Origin: an uncultured Campylobacter sp. | GTDB lineage: Bacteria; Campylobacterota; Campylobacteria; Campylobacterales; Campylobacteraceae | Direction: 5' to 3' | Assembly: GCA_934728065.1 (NCBI GenBank) | Contig: CAKVDW010000013.1 | Span: forward strand, 1 to 58,192 | Length of the DNA: 58,192 nt | Shown: positions 26,363 to 36,166 of the stretch, piece by piece | How positions within the stretch are numbered: the stretch's first letter is position 1 | How the letters are laid out: every line of letters begins with the position of its first letter | Program-made: the position numbers and the translations under genes | Notes under the pieces: model-generated | Database searches by the model: none | Told to the model about the DNA's origin: nothing | What the model saw: the letters and a program-made list of their open reading frames with translations, nothing else

Positions 26363-28287
26363 TTTTTCATATTTAAAGCAGTTTGTATCATTTTGTCGCT
26401 TGTAGTGATGCTTTTAGAGCTTGCATCATAAGCCTTTTGCATAACGATAAGATTGGTCAGCTGTTCGCTTAAATCAGCATTTGAATTTTCAAGTCTATTT
26501 CTTACAAATTTCGCTGTGTAAGCTAATTCGCCTTGATTGTTGTAAATGAAAGAGGCTGGACCGCTGTTTGAAGTTTGAATAAAATTGTTTGAACCCACAG
26601 AAGCTAAGCCTTGTTCATTGATAAAGTTGTAAAGAGCAAGTTTTGCAACAATAGCCGTTCGTCCGTTGCTAAACTGTGCGACTAAAGAGCCGTCTTCGTT
26701 GATTTGATACCTTGAAAAATAACCCTCAGGAAAACCGTCTCCAGATGAACTTATTTGGTCTGCTTTGGCTTTTAAGTCTATACGCACACCGTCCCAACCC
26801 GGTCCTATTCCATCAGTTGCTGGGTTATTTGTTGGTGTGCCAAAATTTATGTTTATAACTCCGCCATTTGGATTTGGCACACTAGTAAGCGTGTTTGAGG
26901 TCAAAGCGCCAAATTGATTAAAGGTGATAAGCCCATTAGACTGAGCGCCGATTATATTTCCATTCAAGTCATATACACCAGCAACAACATCATAAACGAA
27001 ATCCTCGCCCTCAGCTCTTTGTCTTGGTATTAAGGTGTATTTAAGCGCGCTGACGCTGCCATCAGCATTATATACACGCACACCAAAGTTTTTATTTTCA
27101 TATTTTTCTCTTGTAGCAACAAGACTTATGTCCTTTACGGTCGCATTGTTAAGGTCTAAACCTGTTTTATCGTTTGAAAAATCACTCGAAAAATTTAAAT
27201 TTTCATCTAAAATCAATTCTTTGGTAAAGGTTTTTTTATTAGCATCAATAAGCACTACAGTAACTTTATCTCCAGCCTTTGCTTCGACTTTTTTGCCGTC
27301 TATATCAACGATTTCATTTGCTGAACCTGTAAGAGTAGCCAAAGTAGCGTTTTTGGTAAGTGTTGGCAAATTTTCTGTGAGTTCAGTAGTGTCATCAGCC
27401 AAAGTTATTTTGGTAATTTTTGCACTATCCAAATCCAAATCAGGAAAATCTTCTTTTTTAATACTGCCCGTAAAGGCTAAATTTACGCCTAGCTTAACTT
27501 TGTGTTCAAATGTTTTGCCATTTTCATCTTCTAATAAAAGAGTGATTTCATCATCTTGATTTGCACCCAAGTTATCTGGGATAACTCCATCAAAGTTTAG
27601 TTCGGTTGTGTTTGTTGTTTTAAGCGTTGCATCTTGGGGCTTTAAGGTGTGATACTGTGTTTTTACATCAGGCACAACACTTATAGTTCCTTTAAAAGTT
27701 GCTTGTGTGGTTACCTCAGGAAAATAATACAAATTTTTTGGCACAGAAAGAGCTGTTTGCGCTGCGCTTGTTCCTATGTCAAAATTTTGATTTGGGTTGT
27801 TGATGGTCCAGCCACTGCTTACAGGCACGCCCAAAACCCTACCCATAGCTTCAGAAACCCTTTGGCTGTAAGTTATGGCGGCAAAATTTGGGTTCATTGT
27901 GCCAAGCACGAAATTCCCAAAAGCATCAACAAGATTATTCGCTCCGTCTCTCATAAAATTACCATTTCTTGTATAAAAAGCTTGATTGTTTCCGCCCACA
28001 AGCCCAAAAAAGCCTTTTCCTTGCAAAGCCACATCAAATTCGCCATCAGCTATCATAAAAGTGCCTTGTTCAAATGTTATTTTACTTGCACTAGGCTGCG
28101 AACCAACACCAGCTTGTGCTGGGTTTGTTGATTGAGTGGTGATTCTTTTATAAAAAATATCACCAAATTCTGATTGAGAGCGTTTAAAACCCGGTGTATT
28201 AACATTAGCGATATTGTGTGAGGTAATATCTATGCCAAAGCCTTGAGTTTTTACTCCAAGAACACCGTTGTAAAACGAAGCATTCAT
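26359..28287 (-). CDS. flgE: Flagellar hook protein FlgE
   Basis: Structural subunit of the flagellar hook, exported by the flagellar type III system. Conserved ends flank a variable middle. The N-terminus has ITSHNIANVNTPGFKR (about 22-37) and the C-terminus has LTNLIVMQKAYDASSKS and IQTALNMK, the coiled-coil D0 regions. At 642 aa it is longer than the roughly 400 aa of E. coli FlgE; enlarged surface domains are common in Campylobacter hooks. It lies 18 bases after flgD. Confidence 0.93.
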   Translation of the reverse strand: MNASFYNGVLGVKTQGFGIDITSHNIANVNTPGFKRSQSEFGDIFYKRITTQSTNPAQAGVGSQPSASKITFEQGTFMIADGEFDVALQGKGFFGLVGGNNQAFYTRNGNFMRDGANNLVDAFGNFVLGTMNPNFAAITYSQRVSEAMGRVLGVPVSSGWTINNPNQNFDIGTSAAQTALSVPKNLYYFPEVTTQATFKGTISVVPDVKTQYHTLKPQDATLKTTNTTELNFDGVIPDNLGANQDDEITLLLEDENGKTFEHKVKLGVNLAFTGSIKKEDFPDLDLDSAKITKITLADDTTELTENLPTLTKNATLATLTGSANEIVDIDGKKVEAKAGDKVTVVLIDANKKTFTKELILDENLNFSSDFSNDKTGLDLNNATVKDISLVATREKYENKNFGVRVYNADGSVSALKYTLIPRQRAEGEDFVYDVVAGVYDLNGNIIGAQSNGLITFNQFGALTSNTLTSVPNPNGGVININFGTPTNNPATDGIGPGWDGVRIDLKAKADQISSSGDGFPEGYFSRYQINEDGSLVAQFSNGRTAIVAKLALYNFINEQGLASVGSNNFIQTSNSGPASFIYNNQGELAYTAKFVRNRLENSNADLSEQLTNLIVMQKAYDASSKSITTSDKMIQTALNMKN

Positions 28288-28305
28288 TATCTATCCCTTT
28301 GAATT

Positions 28306-29097
28306 TTAGCTTATTTCGCTAAGTTTGCTGAATTCATACTCTGTTCCAGCTATTTTCACATAAGTTTTTCCGTCTTTAAAGCGAACGGCTTCGATAGGAT
28401 ATTTACCAAACTCAGCAGTAGAAGTGTTGCCATCTATATCTGTGTAGGTAGCTTTTATGGTGTAGTTTCCAGCACCAACAAAGGTATTATCATCATTTTT
28501 TAAATCCCAAGGTATGCTATTTAAACCTTGTTTAAGCTCATCTTTAGTGAGTTTAAAGGTTCTAACCACCTTATCTTTTTCTCCGTTTTTATCAATAACT
28601 TGGAAAGTTGCACCTTCTTTAGTATCTTTTGGAAAATACATTTTTATACTCATTTGCTGGCTGCCTGTGTCATCTCCAGCATTAACCTTAATGTAGTTTT
28701 CACTAACAACCCCCATTTTTCCTATGGCATTTACGGCTGACATATTGCTGTTTGCAAGCATTGATTCAGAAAGCTGATTCATCGTTTCAACCATTTTTGA
28801 CATTGTTTCGTTAGTGTTTTGTTGCATTTCAAGTGCTGCAAGTTGCGAGGTTTGCGTAAGCATTTTATCGCTATCCATAGGGTCTGTTGGGTCTTGGTGC
28901 TGAAGTTCAATCAAAAGAAGCTTTAAAAAAGCGTCTTTGTCAAGAGTAGCGTTGTTTTTAGACGAAGTGGCTGTGGTAGAATTTGTTGTGCCGTTTGTCG
29001 TATTATTAGTAGTAGTGTTGTTGTTTGTGCTGCCACTGTTTGTATTTGTTGTTGTCGTAGTAGTCGCTGTTGGACTTGATAATTCTGTAAGTGCCAT
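28306..29097 (-). CDS. flgD: Flagellar hook capping/assembly protein FlgD
   Basis: Caps the growing hook. The family signature LLLIELQHQDPTDPMDS (about 60-76) is followed by QTSQLAALEMQQ; the C-terminal Ig-like region has NTFVGAGNYTIKATYTD. Residues about 10-45 are almost only Thr, Asn and Ser, encoded by slippage-prone ACA/AAC-type triplets. AAAAAGGAG lies before the ATG. A sigma-54 promoter sits directly upstream. Confidence 0.93.
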   Translation of the reverse strand: MALTELSSPTATTTTTTNTNSGSTNNNTTTNNTTNGTTNSTTATSSKNNATLDKDAFLKLLLIELQHQDPTDPMDSDKMLTQTSQLAALEMQQNTNETMSKMVETMNQLSESMLANSNMSAVNAIGKMGVVSENYIKVNAGDDTGSQQMSIKMYFPKDTKEGATFQVIDKNGEKDKVVRTFKLTKDELKQGLNSIPWDLKNDDNTFVGAGNYTIKATYTDIDGNTSTAEFGKYPIEAVRFKDGKTYVKIAGTEYEFSKLSEIS

Positions 29098-29122
29098 TGT
29101 ATCTCCTTTTTTTGATTTAAAA

Positions 29123-29138
29123 GCAAATTTTGTTCCAA
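29123..29138 (-). promoter_or_regulatory. Sigma-54 promoter upstream of flgD
   Basis: Minus-strand TTGGAACAAAATTTGC has GG and GC exactly ten bases apart, matching the -24/-12 rule, and is followed by T-rich sequence. It lies in the short fliK-flgD gap, with the start site about 14 bases before flgD. Confidence 0.75.
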
Positions 29139-29141
29139 ATT

Positions 29142-31238
29142 TTAGAAATATTTTGCCAAAATCATCTCCAAGCTGGTATTATTTGCATTTAAAGTCTCAT
29201 TTTCTTCTTTAAAATTATAAGCATTGCGGTTTTTACCTTGTTGCTGTCTGTCCTTTTTGCTTTGGTCGCTAAAATTCATTTCAAGTCCTGTAAAGCCCAT
29301 ATTAACAAGTGAGTTTTTAAATTCAGCTTGATTTTGAACAAACAAGTTCATTGTGTTGGTGTTTGAATGAAAGCTTATGTGTAGGTTGTTTCCCCTTTGT
29401 ATAAGCGTTACTTCAACCTCGCCCAAATTTGAGGGATTGAGTGTGAGGTTAAAACGAGTAATGGGCGGCTTGTAATTTGACAACTGCTCTTTTAAATCCT
29501 GAGAAAATTGAGTAAAGGTTTCTTTAAGATTTACTTGATTTTTAACCTCACTTCGAGCAACCTGAGTTAAATCCTTGAGCAAGCTGTTAAGCTCGTTGTT
29601 ATCTTCTTTGGAATTTAAATTTATTTCTTTGTTGCTTTGGGCTTCTTTGTTGTGGTTTTGCTCATTTGAATTTTGTGAAAATTCATTTGAATTTGAACTT
29701 GAATTTAAAGCCTTGTTTTGAATTTTATTTACAAAAAGTTCTAAATTTTTAGTTTCTGCATTTGTGTTGTTTGAATTTATAAGCTCTTTGTTTGGCTCTG
29801 TTTTAAGCTCTTTATTTGCATTTTCGGCTTTTAACTCTTGATGAGATGTGTTTTTTAGTTCATCTTTTATTTTATTTTGTTCTATTTTTAGCTCTTTGTT
29901 TGGCTCGGTTTTAAGCTCTTTATCTGTTGTTTTAGTTTCAACAGTTTTATTTTCTTTTTTATCCTCAATTACAGCCTTTTCAAAACCTTTAGGGTTTTTT
30001 TCATCGCTCTTTACTTCTTTATCCGTTTTTATTTCAGCTGTTTTGTTTTCTTTTGGCTCAACACTTTTTGGCTGTTTTTCTAAATTTTCAACCCTTGTTT
30101 GGGCGCTTGTGTTTTGAGTTTGCTTTTTTGTATCATCACTGTTTAAAGCAAGCTTTTTTGACTCTTGAGGAAGTTCTTTTTTAGGCTCAGGATTTGAAAA
30201 AACGACCTTATCATCTTGCTTTGTTAAAAATTTTTCTTTTGTAGGCTCGTTTTGAGGCACATTTTGAATGCTTTTTGGCTGAGATTTTGACTCAGCACTT
30301 GAAAGCTCTTTTATGGGATTAGCTTTTTCTTGCTTAATGTCCCTTTCGTTTTTTGAAACAGTTTCTTGACCTTCTTTGCTTAAATCCACTGTTTTTGGTT
30401 TGATTTCTTTATTTTCAAAACTTTGTGTATCTTTGTCTAAAAGGGTTTTTGGCTCGGTTTTTATGACGGGTTTATCATCTTGATTTTCATCATTTGTTTT
30501 AACAGTTGTTTCTTTTAGGAGTTTAGAAAGCGGACTAATGTCTTGTTTTTGCGCATTTTTGTTTTTTGAATTTAAAATTTCTTCTTTGCTTATACCACTT
30601 TCTTTGATGATATTTGAAATTTTGTTGTTTAAAAAGTCCTTAAATACTGTTTCTATATTTTGACTGAAAAAATTAGCCTTATTTAAATTTGGAAAAGTGC
30701 TTTGAAGCTCTGTTAAGCGGTCTATTTTTATATTTGATACTTCTAAATTAAGACTTTTAGCCAAATTTAAAAGCTCATTTAAGCTTTTTGCCTCTTTTAA
30801 GCTGTCTAAATTACTTTGAGTTTGCAAAAATTGCTGAGTTTGAGTGGATAAATTTGCTAATTTAACTTCAAAATTTTGAATTTGCAAATTTTCTAAAACT
30901 CCAAGAATCTGCATAAAGCTTAAATTTTCAAAGATAGAAATCTTTTCTTCATCACCAAATTCGCCAAAAAGATTGCCTTTTTCTATCTTAAACATAAATT
31001 CTTGCACAATTTCTTCTTCGCTAATTTGCAACCGCTTTGGCAAAAACTCATTTGTTTCGTCAATGGCTTGAATTAAATTCGCCAAAAAACTTTTTGGCTC
31101 TTTGCCATTTTGAGTGTTTGTAAGCTCGCCATTTGAGCTTGTTTCAGCCTTTGTGTTGCTTGACTTAATGTTTTTTGCGCTTGGTTTTGCAGCAAGGTCT
31201 AAAACATTATTTTGCGAAGTGAAATTTGACATTTTCAA
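29142..31238 (-). CDS. fliK: Flagellar hook-length control protein FliK
   Basis: Secreted ruler that sets hook length and switches export to filament proteins. The 698-aa chain has a polar Lys/Glu/Asn/Thr-rich middle (about 230-560) with internal repeats such as ELKTEPNKEL, and a folded C-terminal domain with RFNLTLNPSNLGEVEVTLIQ (about 605-624), the FliK core. It is longer than the 375-400 aa of enteric FliK but similar in design to Campylobacter FliK. It starts three bases after the upstream 107-aa gene. Confidence 0.9.
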   Translation of the reverse strand: MKMSNFTSQNNVLDLAAKPSAKNIKSSNTKAETSSNGELTNTQNGKEPKSFLANLIQAIDETNEFLPKRLQISEEEIVQEFMFKIEKGNLFGEFGDEEKISIFENLSFMQILGVLENLQIQNFEVKLANLSTQTQQFLQTQSNLDSLKEAKSLNELLNLAKSLNLEVSNIKIDRLTELQSTFPNLNKANFFSQNIETVFKDFLNNKISNIIKESGISKEEILNSKNKNAQKQDISPLSKLLKETTVKTNDENQDDKPVIKTEPKTLLDKDTQSFENKEIKPKTVDLSKEGQETVSKNERDIKQEKANPIKELSSAESKSQPKSIQNVPQNEPTKEKFLTKQDDKVVFSNPEPKKELPQESKKLALNSDDTKKQTQNTSAQTRVENLEKQPKSVEPKENKTAEIKTDKEVKSDEKNPKGFEKAVIEDKKENKTVETKTTDKELKTEPNKELKIEQNKIKDELKNTSHQELKAENANKELKTEPNKELINSNNTNAETKNLELFVNKIQNKALNSSSNSNEFSQNSNEQNHNKEAQSNKEINLNSKEDNNELNSLLKDLTQVARSEVKNQVNLKETFTQFSQDLKEQLSNYKPPITRFNLTLNPSNLGEVEVTLIQRGNNLHISFHSNTNTMNLFVQNQAEFKNSLVNMGFTGLEMNFSDQSKKDRQQQGKNRNAYNFKEENETLNANNTSLEMILAKYF
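29781..29925 (-). repeat. Direct repeats within fliK
   Basis: A stretch of about 36 bases at 29783-29818 recurs at 29890-29925 with only a few differences. Both encode (N)KELKTEPNKEL. Recombination between them would remove about 36 residues in frame. Confidence 0.75.
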
Positions 31239-31241
31239 TCC

Positions 31242-31565
31242 TTATAAAAATTCTTTTTTGGCTAAAACAGGAAAATCTTTTCTTAACTGCTCTATGCAGT
31301 GAATTTTAAGCATTTGATTTGATGATTTAAATCTCTCCACAACGCTTAACAATTCCTCGAAATTCTTTGCCTTTGCAACCTTTTCAAAATTTGTCTCATC
31401 AGCAAAGATTTCGGTAAGTTCTGGTGAAATTCTCGCCATTTTACCCTTTGTTTTTGACTTTAAGCTTTCTAATAAAGCTAAAACTTGCATTAACATTTCA
31501 CTTTCTCTACTCACAGTCCCTGAGTTAAGCTCTATAAGTGTTTGCTCTGCGTTTGCCTTTGACAT
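31242..31565 (-). CDS. Hypothetical protein heading the fliK-flgD-flgE operon
   Basis: A 107-aa soluble, helix-rich protein of unknown function, from MSKANAEQTLIELNSG to FPVLAKKEFL. The counterpart in C. jejuni lies at the same place before fliK (from memory). A longer frame reaches 31586, but GGAGAG seven bases before the ATG at 31565 decides the start. A sigma-54 promoter sits 38 bases upstream, so it is a late-class flagellar gene and may be a chaperone or export helper, an inference from position. Confidence 0.8.
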   Translation of the reverse strand: MSKANAEQTLIELNSGTVSRESEMLMQVLALLESLKSKTKGKMARISPELTEIFADETNFEKVAKAKNFEELLSVVERFKSSNQMLKIHCIEQLRKDFPVLAKKEFL

Positions 31566-31602
31566 TTTCTCTCCTTTGAAAATCAAAATTTACTTTCACA
31601 AA

Positions 31603-31618
31603 GCAATAACTGTTCCAA
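31603..31618 (-). promoter_or_regulatory. Sigma-54 promoter of the fliK operon
   Basis: Minus-strand TTGGAACAGTTATTGC has GG-N10-GC spacing, a close match to the RpoN consensus. Predicted start about 26 bases before the 107-aa gene. Confidence 0.8.
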
Positions 31619-31649
31619 GTTTTAAGGTTTTAAATTTAATATCTTTGTG

Positions 31650-31655
31650 TATAAT
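31650..31655 (+). promoter_or_regulatory. -10 element for typA
   Basis: TATAAT in GTGTATAATATAGC, 32 bases before the typA start and divergent from the sigma-54 promoter. Confidence 0.65.
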
Positions 31656-31686
31656 ATAGCTTTTAAAAAAATACGGAGAAGAAACC

Positions 31687-33495
31687 TTGCAAAACATACG
31701 AAATATCGCCGTTATCGCCCACGTGGATCACGGCAAAACCACTATGGTTGATGAGCTTTTAAAGCAATCAGGCACTTTTAGTGAGCGCGAGCAAATTAGC
31801 GAGCGCGTAATGGACAGCAACGACATAGAAAAAGAACGCGGTATCACCATACTTTCAAAGAACACCGCGATAAATTATAAAGGCACAAAAATCAATATCA
31901 TCGACACGCCCGGACACGCCGATTTTGGCGGAGAGGTTGAACGAGTGCTTAAAATGGTCGATGGCGTGCTTTTGCTTGTCGATGCGCAAGAAGGCGTAAT
32001 GCCCCAAACCAAATTTGTGGTGAAAAAAGCCCTTACACTAGGACTGCGCCCCATTGTCATCATCAACAAAATCGACAAACCCGCCGCCGAACCAGACCGC
32101 GTGGTGAATGAAATCTTTGATTTGTTTGTGGCTTTGGGCGCAAATGACGAGCAGCTAGACTTTGCCATAGTATATGCAGCGGCAAAAAACGGCTATGCAA
32201 AGCTTGATTTAAACGATGAGAGCAAGGATATGCAGCCGCTTTTTGAGACGATTTTAGAGCGCGTGCCAGCTCCAAGTGGAAGCGTGGAAAACCCCTTGCA
32301 GTTGCAAGTTTTCACGCTAGGCTATGATAATTTTGTCGGCAAAATCGGCATCGCGCGAATTTTTAACGGCAAGGTAAAGAAAAATGAAAGCGTAACGCTT
32401 GCTAAGGCTGATGGCACAAAGGTAAATGGGCGCGTTTCAAAGCTCATCGGCTTTATGGGACTTGAAAAAACGGACATTGATGAAGCCTTTGTAGGAGATA
32501 TAGTGGCTATTGCGGGATTTGAAGCACTTGATGTGGGCGATAGTATCGTAGATAGCGCAAATCCTATGCCGCTTGACCCGCTACACATCGAAGAGCCGAC
32601 TTTAAGCATAGTTTTTTCTGTCAATGACGGACCCCTTGCTGGCACTGAGGGCAAGAGCGTAACGAGCAACAAAATCGCCGAACGCCTTGAAAGCGAGATG
32701 AAAACGAACATTGCGATGAAATTTGAGCCAAATGGCGAGGGCAAATTTAAGGTGAGCGGGCGCGGGGAGCTGCAAATCACCATTTTAGCTGAAAATATGC
32801 GCCGCGAGGGCTTTGAGTTTTGTATGGGACGCCCTGAGGTCATCGTAAAGAACGAAAACGGCGTAAAAACCGAGCCTTTTGAGCATTTAGTCATCGATGT
32901 GCCAGATGAATTCAGCGGTGCGGTTATAGAAAAGCTCGGCAAACGCAAGGCTGAAATGAAAAATATGTCGCCCACAGGGGACGGGCAAACGCGGCTTGAA
33001 TTTGAAATCCCAGCACGCGGGCTTATCGGCTTTCGCTCGCAGTTTTTAACCGACACCAAAGGCGAAGGCGTGATGAATCACAGCTTTTTGGAGTTTCGCC
33101 CTTTTAGCGGTGGGGTTGAAAAGCGTGGAAATGGGGCTTTAATCAGTATGGAAAACGGCGTTGCGCTTGGCTACTCGCTTTTTAACCTGCAAGATAGGGG
33201 CGTGCTTTTCATCGAACCGCAGACAAAAGTCTATGTGGGAATGATTATCGGCGAGCATAGTCGTCCAAACGACCTTGATGTCAATCCCATAAAAGGCAAA
33301 AATCTCACAAATGTCCGTGCCAGCGGAAGCGATGAAGCCATAAAACTCGTGCCGCCACGCAAACTAAGTTTAGAGCGGGCTTTGGAGTGGATAGAAGAGG
33401 ACGAGCTAGTCGAGGTAACCCCGCAAAGCGTGCGTGTGCGCAAACGCTACCTTGACCCAACGCAACGCAAAAGAATGGAAAAAGCAAAGGGCTAG
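31687..33495 (+). CDS. typA: GTP-binding protein TypA/BipA
   Basis: Ribosome-associated translational GTPase involved in stress and low-temperature growth. The start is a TTG (reading [10 protein letters not shown]) with ACGGAGAAG upstream; no nearby ATG fits. It shows G1 AHVDHGKT (11-18), the switch [18 protein letters not shown] and NKIDKPAA, then domains II, III and V and the BipA-specific C-terminus with RVRKRYLDP. At 602 aa it is complete. Confidence 0.96.
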   Translation: MQNIRNIAVIAHVDHGKTTMVDELLKQSGTFSEREQISERVMDSNDIEKERGITILSKNTAINYKGTKINIIDTPGHADFGGEVERVLKMVDGVLLLVDAQEGVMPQTKFVVKKALTLGLRPIVIINKIDKPAAEPDRVVNEIFDLFVALGANDEQLDFAIVYAAAKNGYAKLDLNDESKDMQPLFETILERVPAPSGSVENPLQLQVFTLGYDNFVGKIGIARIFNGKVKKNESVTLAKADGTKVNGRVSKLIGFMGLEKTDIDEAFVGDIVAIAGFEALDVGDSIVDSANPMPLDPLHIEEPTLSIVFSVNDGPLAGTEGKSVTSNKIAERLESEMKTNIAMKFEPNGEGKFKVSGRGELQITILAENMRREGFEFCMGRPEVIVKNENGVKTEPFEHLVIDVPDEFSGAVIEKLGKRKAEMKNMSPTGDGQTRLEFEIPARGLIGFRSQFLTDTKGEGVMNHSFLEFRPFSGGVEKRGNGALISMENGVALGYSLFNLQDRGVLFIEPQTKVYVGMIIGEHSRPNDLDVNPIKGKNLTNVRASGSDEAIKLVPPRKLSLERALEWIEEDELVEVTPQSVRVRKRYLDPTQRKRMEKAKG

Positions 33496-33829
33496 TTTTA
33501 AATTTCACAAATCATTAGCATTTTTGCTTGCAAGCAAATGAGCGTTGTAAGGCGCAAAGGGCTTTATAAATTTATGATTTATTTAAAACCCTTTGTTTGC
33601 TTGTAACTTTTTGGCATTTTACTCTTTATAAATGCAAGTGGCACAGAGCTTTTGTTTATTGAATAACTTGCATTGATTTAACCCACAAATTTGCTTAATA
33701 TATTTTTAAAATGTTACTTTTTTAAACATTTTAAAAAATCTCACATTAAAATTATAAAATTTATAAGTAAAATACGCCAAAATTTGTTACGATTTTGTAT
33801 ATTTAAAATTTCAACACAAAGGAGTTCTT
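33496..33829. other. Non-coding gap between typA and the DUF485-actP operon
   Basis: No gene is evident. It holds a 16-bp palindrome TTTGCTTGCAAGCAAA (33523-33538), an imperfect hairpin CAAAGGGCTTTA / TAAAACCCTTTG (33555-33595) that may terminate typA transcription, then very AT-rich sequence leading to a TATATT box near 33798 and AAAGGAG ahead of the next gene. Confidence 0.5.
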
Positions 33830-34192
33830 ATGAGAGAAATCACGCAAGAAAGTGCGGTAGCGAGATTTTACAAGTTTGTTTCATTTAGAAATAAATTTTG
33901 TGTCTGGCTTTCGCTTGTGATTTTGGTTTGTTACTATGCGTTTGTCGCAAGTGTAGGGTTTTTTCCAGAAGTGCTTGGGTATCGTTTAGGACCTAGTAGC
34001 ATTACGCTTGGCATTATTTTGGGAATTTTTATCATTGTGCTTTCTATTGTTAGCACAGGAATTTACACACTATTTGCTAACAAATACTTTGACAAGGAGC
34101 AAGAGGAAATTTTAGAGGATTTGCAAACAAGTGGCGTGCTTGATTCTATGATAAAGGGTAAAAATGTGAGTAAAAAAGGAGGTAAAAAATGA
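33830..34192 (+). CDS. DUF485 family membrane protein
   Basis: A 120-aa inner-membrane protein with two membrane helices (about 25-48 and 62-85). DUF485 proteins are regularly encoded before acetate/solute:cation symporters and probably act as accessory subunits (known association, mechanism unclear). The stop overlaps actP by four bases. Its leader and first codons are duplicated downstream of actP. Confidence 0.88.
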   Translation: MREITQESAVARFYKFVSFRNKFCVWLSLVILVCYYAFVASVGFFPEVLGYRLGPSSITLGIILGIFIIVLSIVSTGIYTLFANKYFDKEQEEILEDLQTSGVLDSMIKGKNVSKKGGKK

Positions 34193-35841
34193 AAAAATTA
34201 CTTTTTGTAGCGTTATTTGGTGCATTTGGCACACTTTATGCGGCAGGGCTTGATACAAGCGCATTTGCGCAAGGTGAGCGCAATTACTTTGCCATAGGAA
34301 TGTTTTTGGTATTTGTCCTTGCTACACTAGCAATCACATATTTTTCGAGCAAAAAATCACAATCTGCGGCAGGATTTTACACCGCTGGAGGTAATATCAC
34401 AGGTATGCAAAATGGCATAGCCATAGCAGGCGACTTTATGAGTGCGGCAAGCTTTTTGGGCATTGTTGGGCTTGTCTTTGCAAACGGCTTTGATGGACTA
34501 ATTTATGCCATTGGTTTTTTGGTGGGCTGGCCTATCGTGCTTTTTTTAATCGCTGAAAAGTTTAGAAATTTAGGCAAATACACCTTTGCAGACATTATCG
34601 CTTATAGATTAGAGTCTAAAAAAGTTCGCACGATTTCGGCAATTTCTGGTTTAAGCGTGATAGTATTTTACTTAATCGCTCAAATGGTAGGTGCTGGCGG
34701 ACTAATACAAGTGCTTTTTGGCTTGCCTTATTCTTATGCTGTGATTATCGTTGGCATTTTGATGATTTGCTATGTAACCTTTGGCGGAATGCACGCTACA
34801 ACTTGGGTGCAAATCATCAAAGCTTGCTTGCTTCTTGGTGGGGTTACTTTTATGGCGATAATGATTTTGTATTTAAGCGGCTTTGACTTGGCTCGTTATT
34901 TTGAAATGGCGATAAACAATCACTCAAAGGGTGCTGCGATTATGGAGCCAGGGACCTTTTTGCCAGACCCTGTGAGCGCGATTTCACTAGGACTTGCGCT
35001 TATGTTTGGCACAGCAGGATTGCCGCACATTTTAATGCGCTTTTTTACGGTTAAAAACGCCAAAGAGGCTAGAAAATCCGTATTTTATGCCACGGGGTTA
35101 ATTGGGTATTTTTACATACTTACCTTTGTTATCGGCTTTGGAGCCATAGCCTTTTTGCTTGGCAATCCTGATTTTATCAACGAGGCTGGACAATTTACAA
35201 TACCGCCAAATATGGAAGCCGTGCTTTTAGCAAAGGTGCTTGGTGGCGATGTTTTGCTAGGCTTTATCTCAGCGGTTGCCTTTGCTACGATTTTGGCTGT
35301 GGTGGCTGGACTAGCCATTTCTGGTGCAAGTGCGATAAGCCACGATTTGTTTGTCAATGTTTGCAAAGACGGCAAATGCGATGCACAAACTGAAATGCGT
35401 GTAACCAAAGGCTCTACCATAGGGCTTGGAATTTTAGCTATCATTTTAGGACTTGGCTTTGAGGGACAAAATGTCGCCTTTACTGTGGGACTTGCCTTTG
35501 CCATTGCTGCAAGTGTGAATTTTCCTATCATCTTGCTTTGCATTTATTGGAAAAACCTAACCACAAACGGTGTGCTTTATGGTGGTATCATAGGGCTTGT
35601 GTGCGTTCTTGCCCTTGTCATTTTAAGCCCTAGCGTGTGGGTAAATGTGCTAGGCTTTGAAAATGCGATTTTCCCATACAATCACCCAGCAATTTTCTCT
35701 ATGCCATTAAGCTTTATTGCTATTTGGGCTATTTCTAAATTTGATTCAAGCAAGAGAGCAAGCGAGGATAAAAAAGGCTTTGCTGCGCAAGATTTCCGCG
35801 CTCAAAGTGGCATCGGTGCTAGTGAGGCAGTAGCGCATTAA
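34189..35841 (+). CDS. actP: Cation/acetate symporter ActP (SSS family)
   Basis: Sodium:solute symporter importing acetate or related monocarboxylates. The 550-aa protein starts with a cleavable-type signal segment and has about 13 membrane helices. It shows [34 protein letters not shown] and [16 protein letters not shown], which are characteristic of ActP. It is coupled to the DUF485 gene, and a clear terminator follows. Confidence 0.92.
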   Translation: MKKLLFVALFGAFGTLYAAGLDTSAFAQGERNYFAIGMFLVFVLATLAITYFSSKKSQSAAGFYTAGGNITGMQNGIAIAGDFMSAASFLGIVGLVFANGFDGLIYAIGFLVGWPIVLFLIAEKFRNLGKYTFADIIAYRLESKKVRTISAISGLSVIVFYLIAQMVGAGGLIQVLFGLPYSYAVIIVGILMICYVTFGGMHATTWVQIIKACLLLGGVTFMAIMILYLSGFDLARYFEMAINNHSKGAAIMEPGTFLPDPVSAISLGLALMFGTAGLPHILMRFFTVKNAKEARKSVFYATGLIGYFYILTFVIGFGAIAFLLGNPDFINEAGQFTIPPNMEAVLLAKVLGGDVLLGFISAVAFATILAVVAGLAISGASAISHDLFVNVCKDGKCDAQTEMRVTKGSTIGLGILAIILGLGFEGQNVAFTVGLAFAIAASVNFPIILLCIYWKNLTTNGVLYGGIIGLVCVLALVILSPSVWVNVLGFENAIFPYNHPAIFSMPLSFIAIWAISKFDSSKRASEDKKGFAAQDFRAQSGIGASEAVAH

Positions 35842-35875
35842 TGTGCTTTGCCACATAAAGGCTAAGCTTACTTCA

Positions 35876-35906
35876 TTCTAGGCTTTTTAAGCCTAGAAAT
35901 TTTTAT
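35876..35906 (+). terminator. Rho-independent terminator after actP
   Basis: TTCTAGGCTT / AAGCCTAGAA stem with a TTT-type loop, then ATTTTTATT. Confidence 0.8.
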
Positions 35907-35920
35907 TGAGTGATTGAAAG

Positions 35921-36027
35921 TTAAAATTTCAACACAAAGGAGTTATTATAAAAATCGCGCAAGAAAGTGCGGTAGCAAGATTTACAAGTTTGTTTCATTT
36001 AGAAATTTTGTGTGGTTTTGCTTGTGA
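35921..36027 (+). pseudogene. Decayed copy of the leader and 5' end of the DUF485 gene
   Basis: TTAAAATTTCAACACAAAGG followed by AAGAAAGTGCGGTAGC and ACAAGTTTGTTTCATTT repeats 33803-33920 with small deletions. The start ATG is lost (TTATAAAA replaces TTATGAGAG), and frameshifts follow. It is not translatable. The rest of the 325-base gap up to the next gene holds no other gene. Confidence 0.85.
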
Positions 36028-36118
36028 AATCATCGCCGTTTTTTTGTGAGCGAATTTTAAGCAAATTTTACAAGGCAAAGCGGATAAAAAGTTGTCTTGC
36101 TTGGGGTAAATTTTTTTT

Positions 36119-36140
36119 AAAAAAAAGATAATTTTTTATC
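36119..36140 (-). terminator. Terminator after the PD-(D/E)XK gene
   Basis: On the minus strand GATAA-AAAA-TTATC is followed by eight T. Confidence 0.6.
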
Positions 36141-36166
36141 CTTAAATCTTTGCCTTTAAGGCTATT

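Noticed and set aside
33803..33835. The conserved leader before the DUF485 gene as a riboswitch
   Set aside because: Its recurrence after actP is explained by a duplicated 5' coding region, and no aptamer-like structure is apparent.
35842..36166. A second intact DUF485 gene
   Set aside because: The start codon is lost and deletions break the frame.
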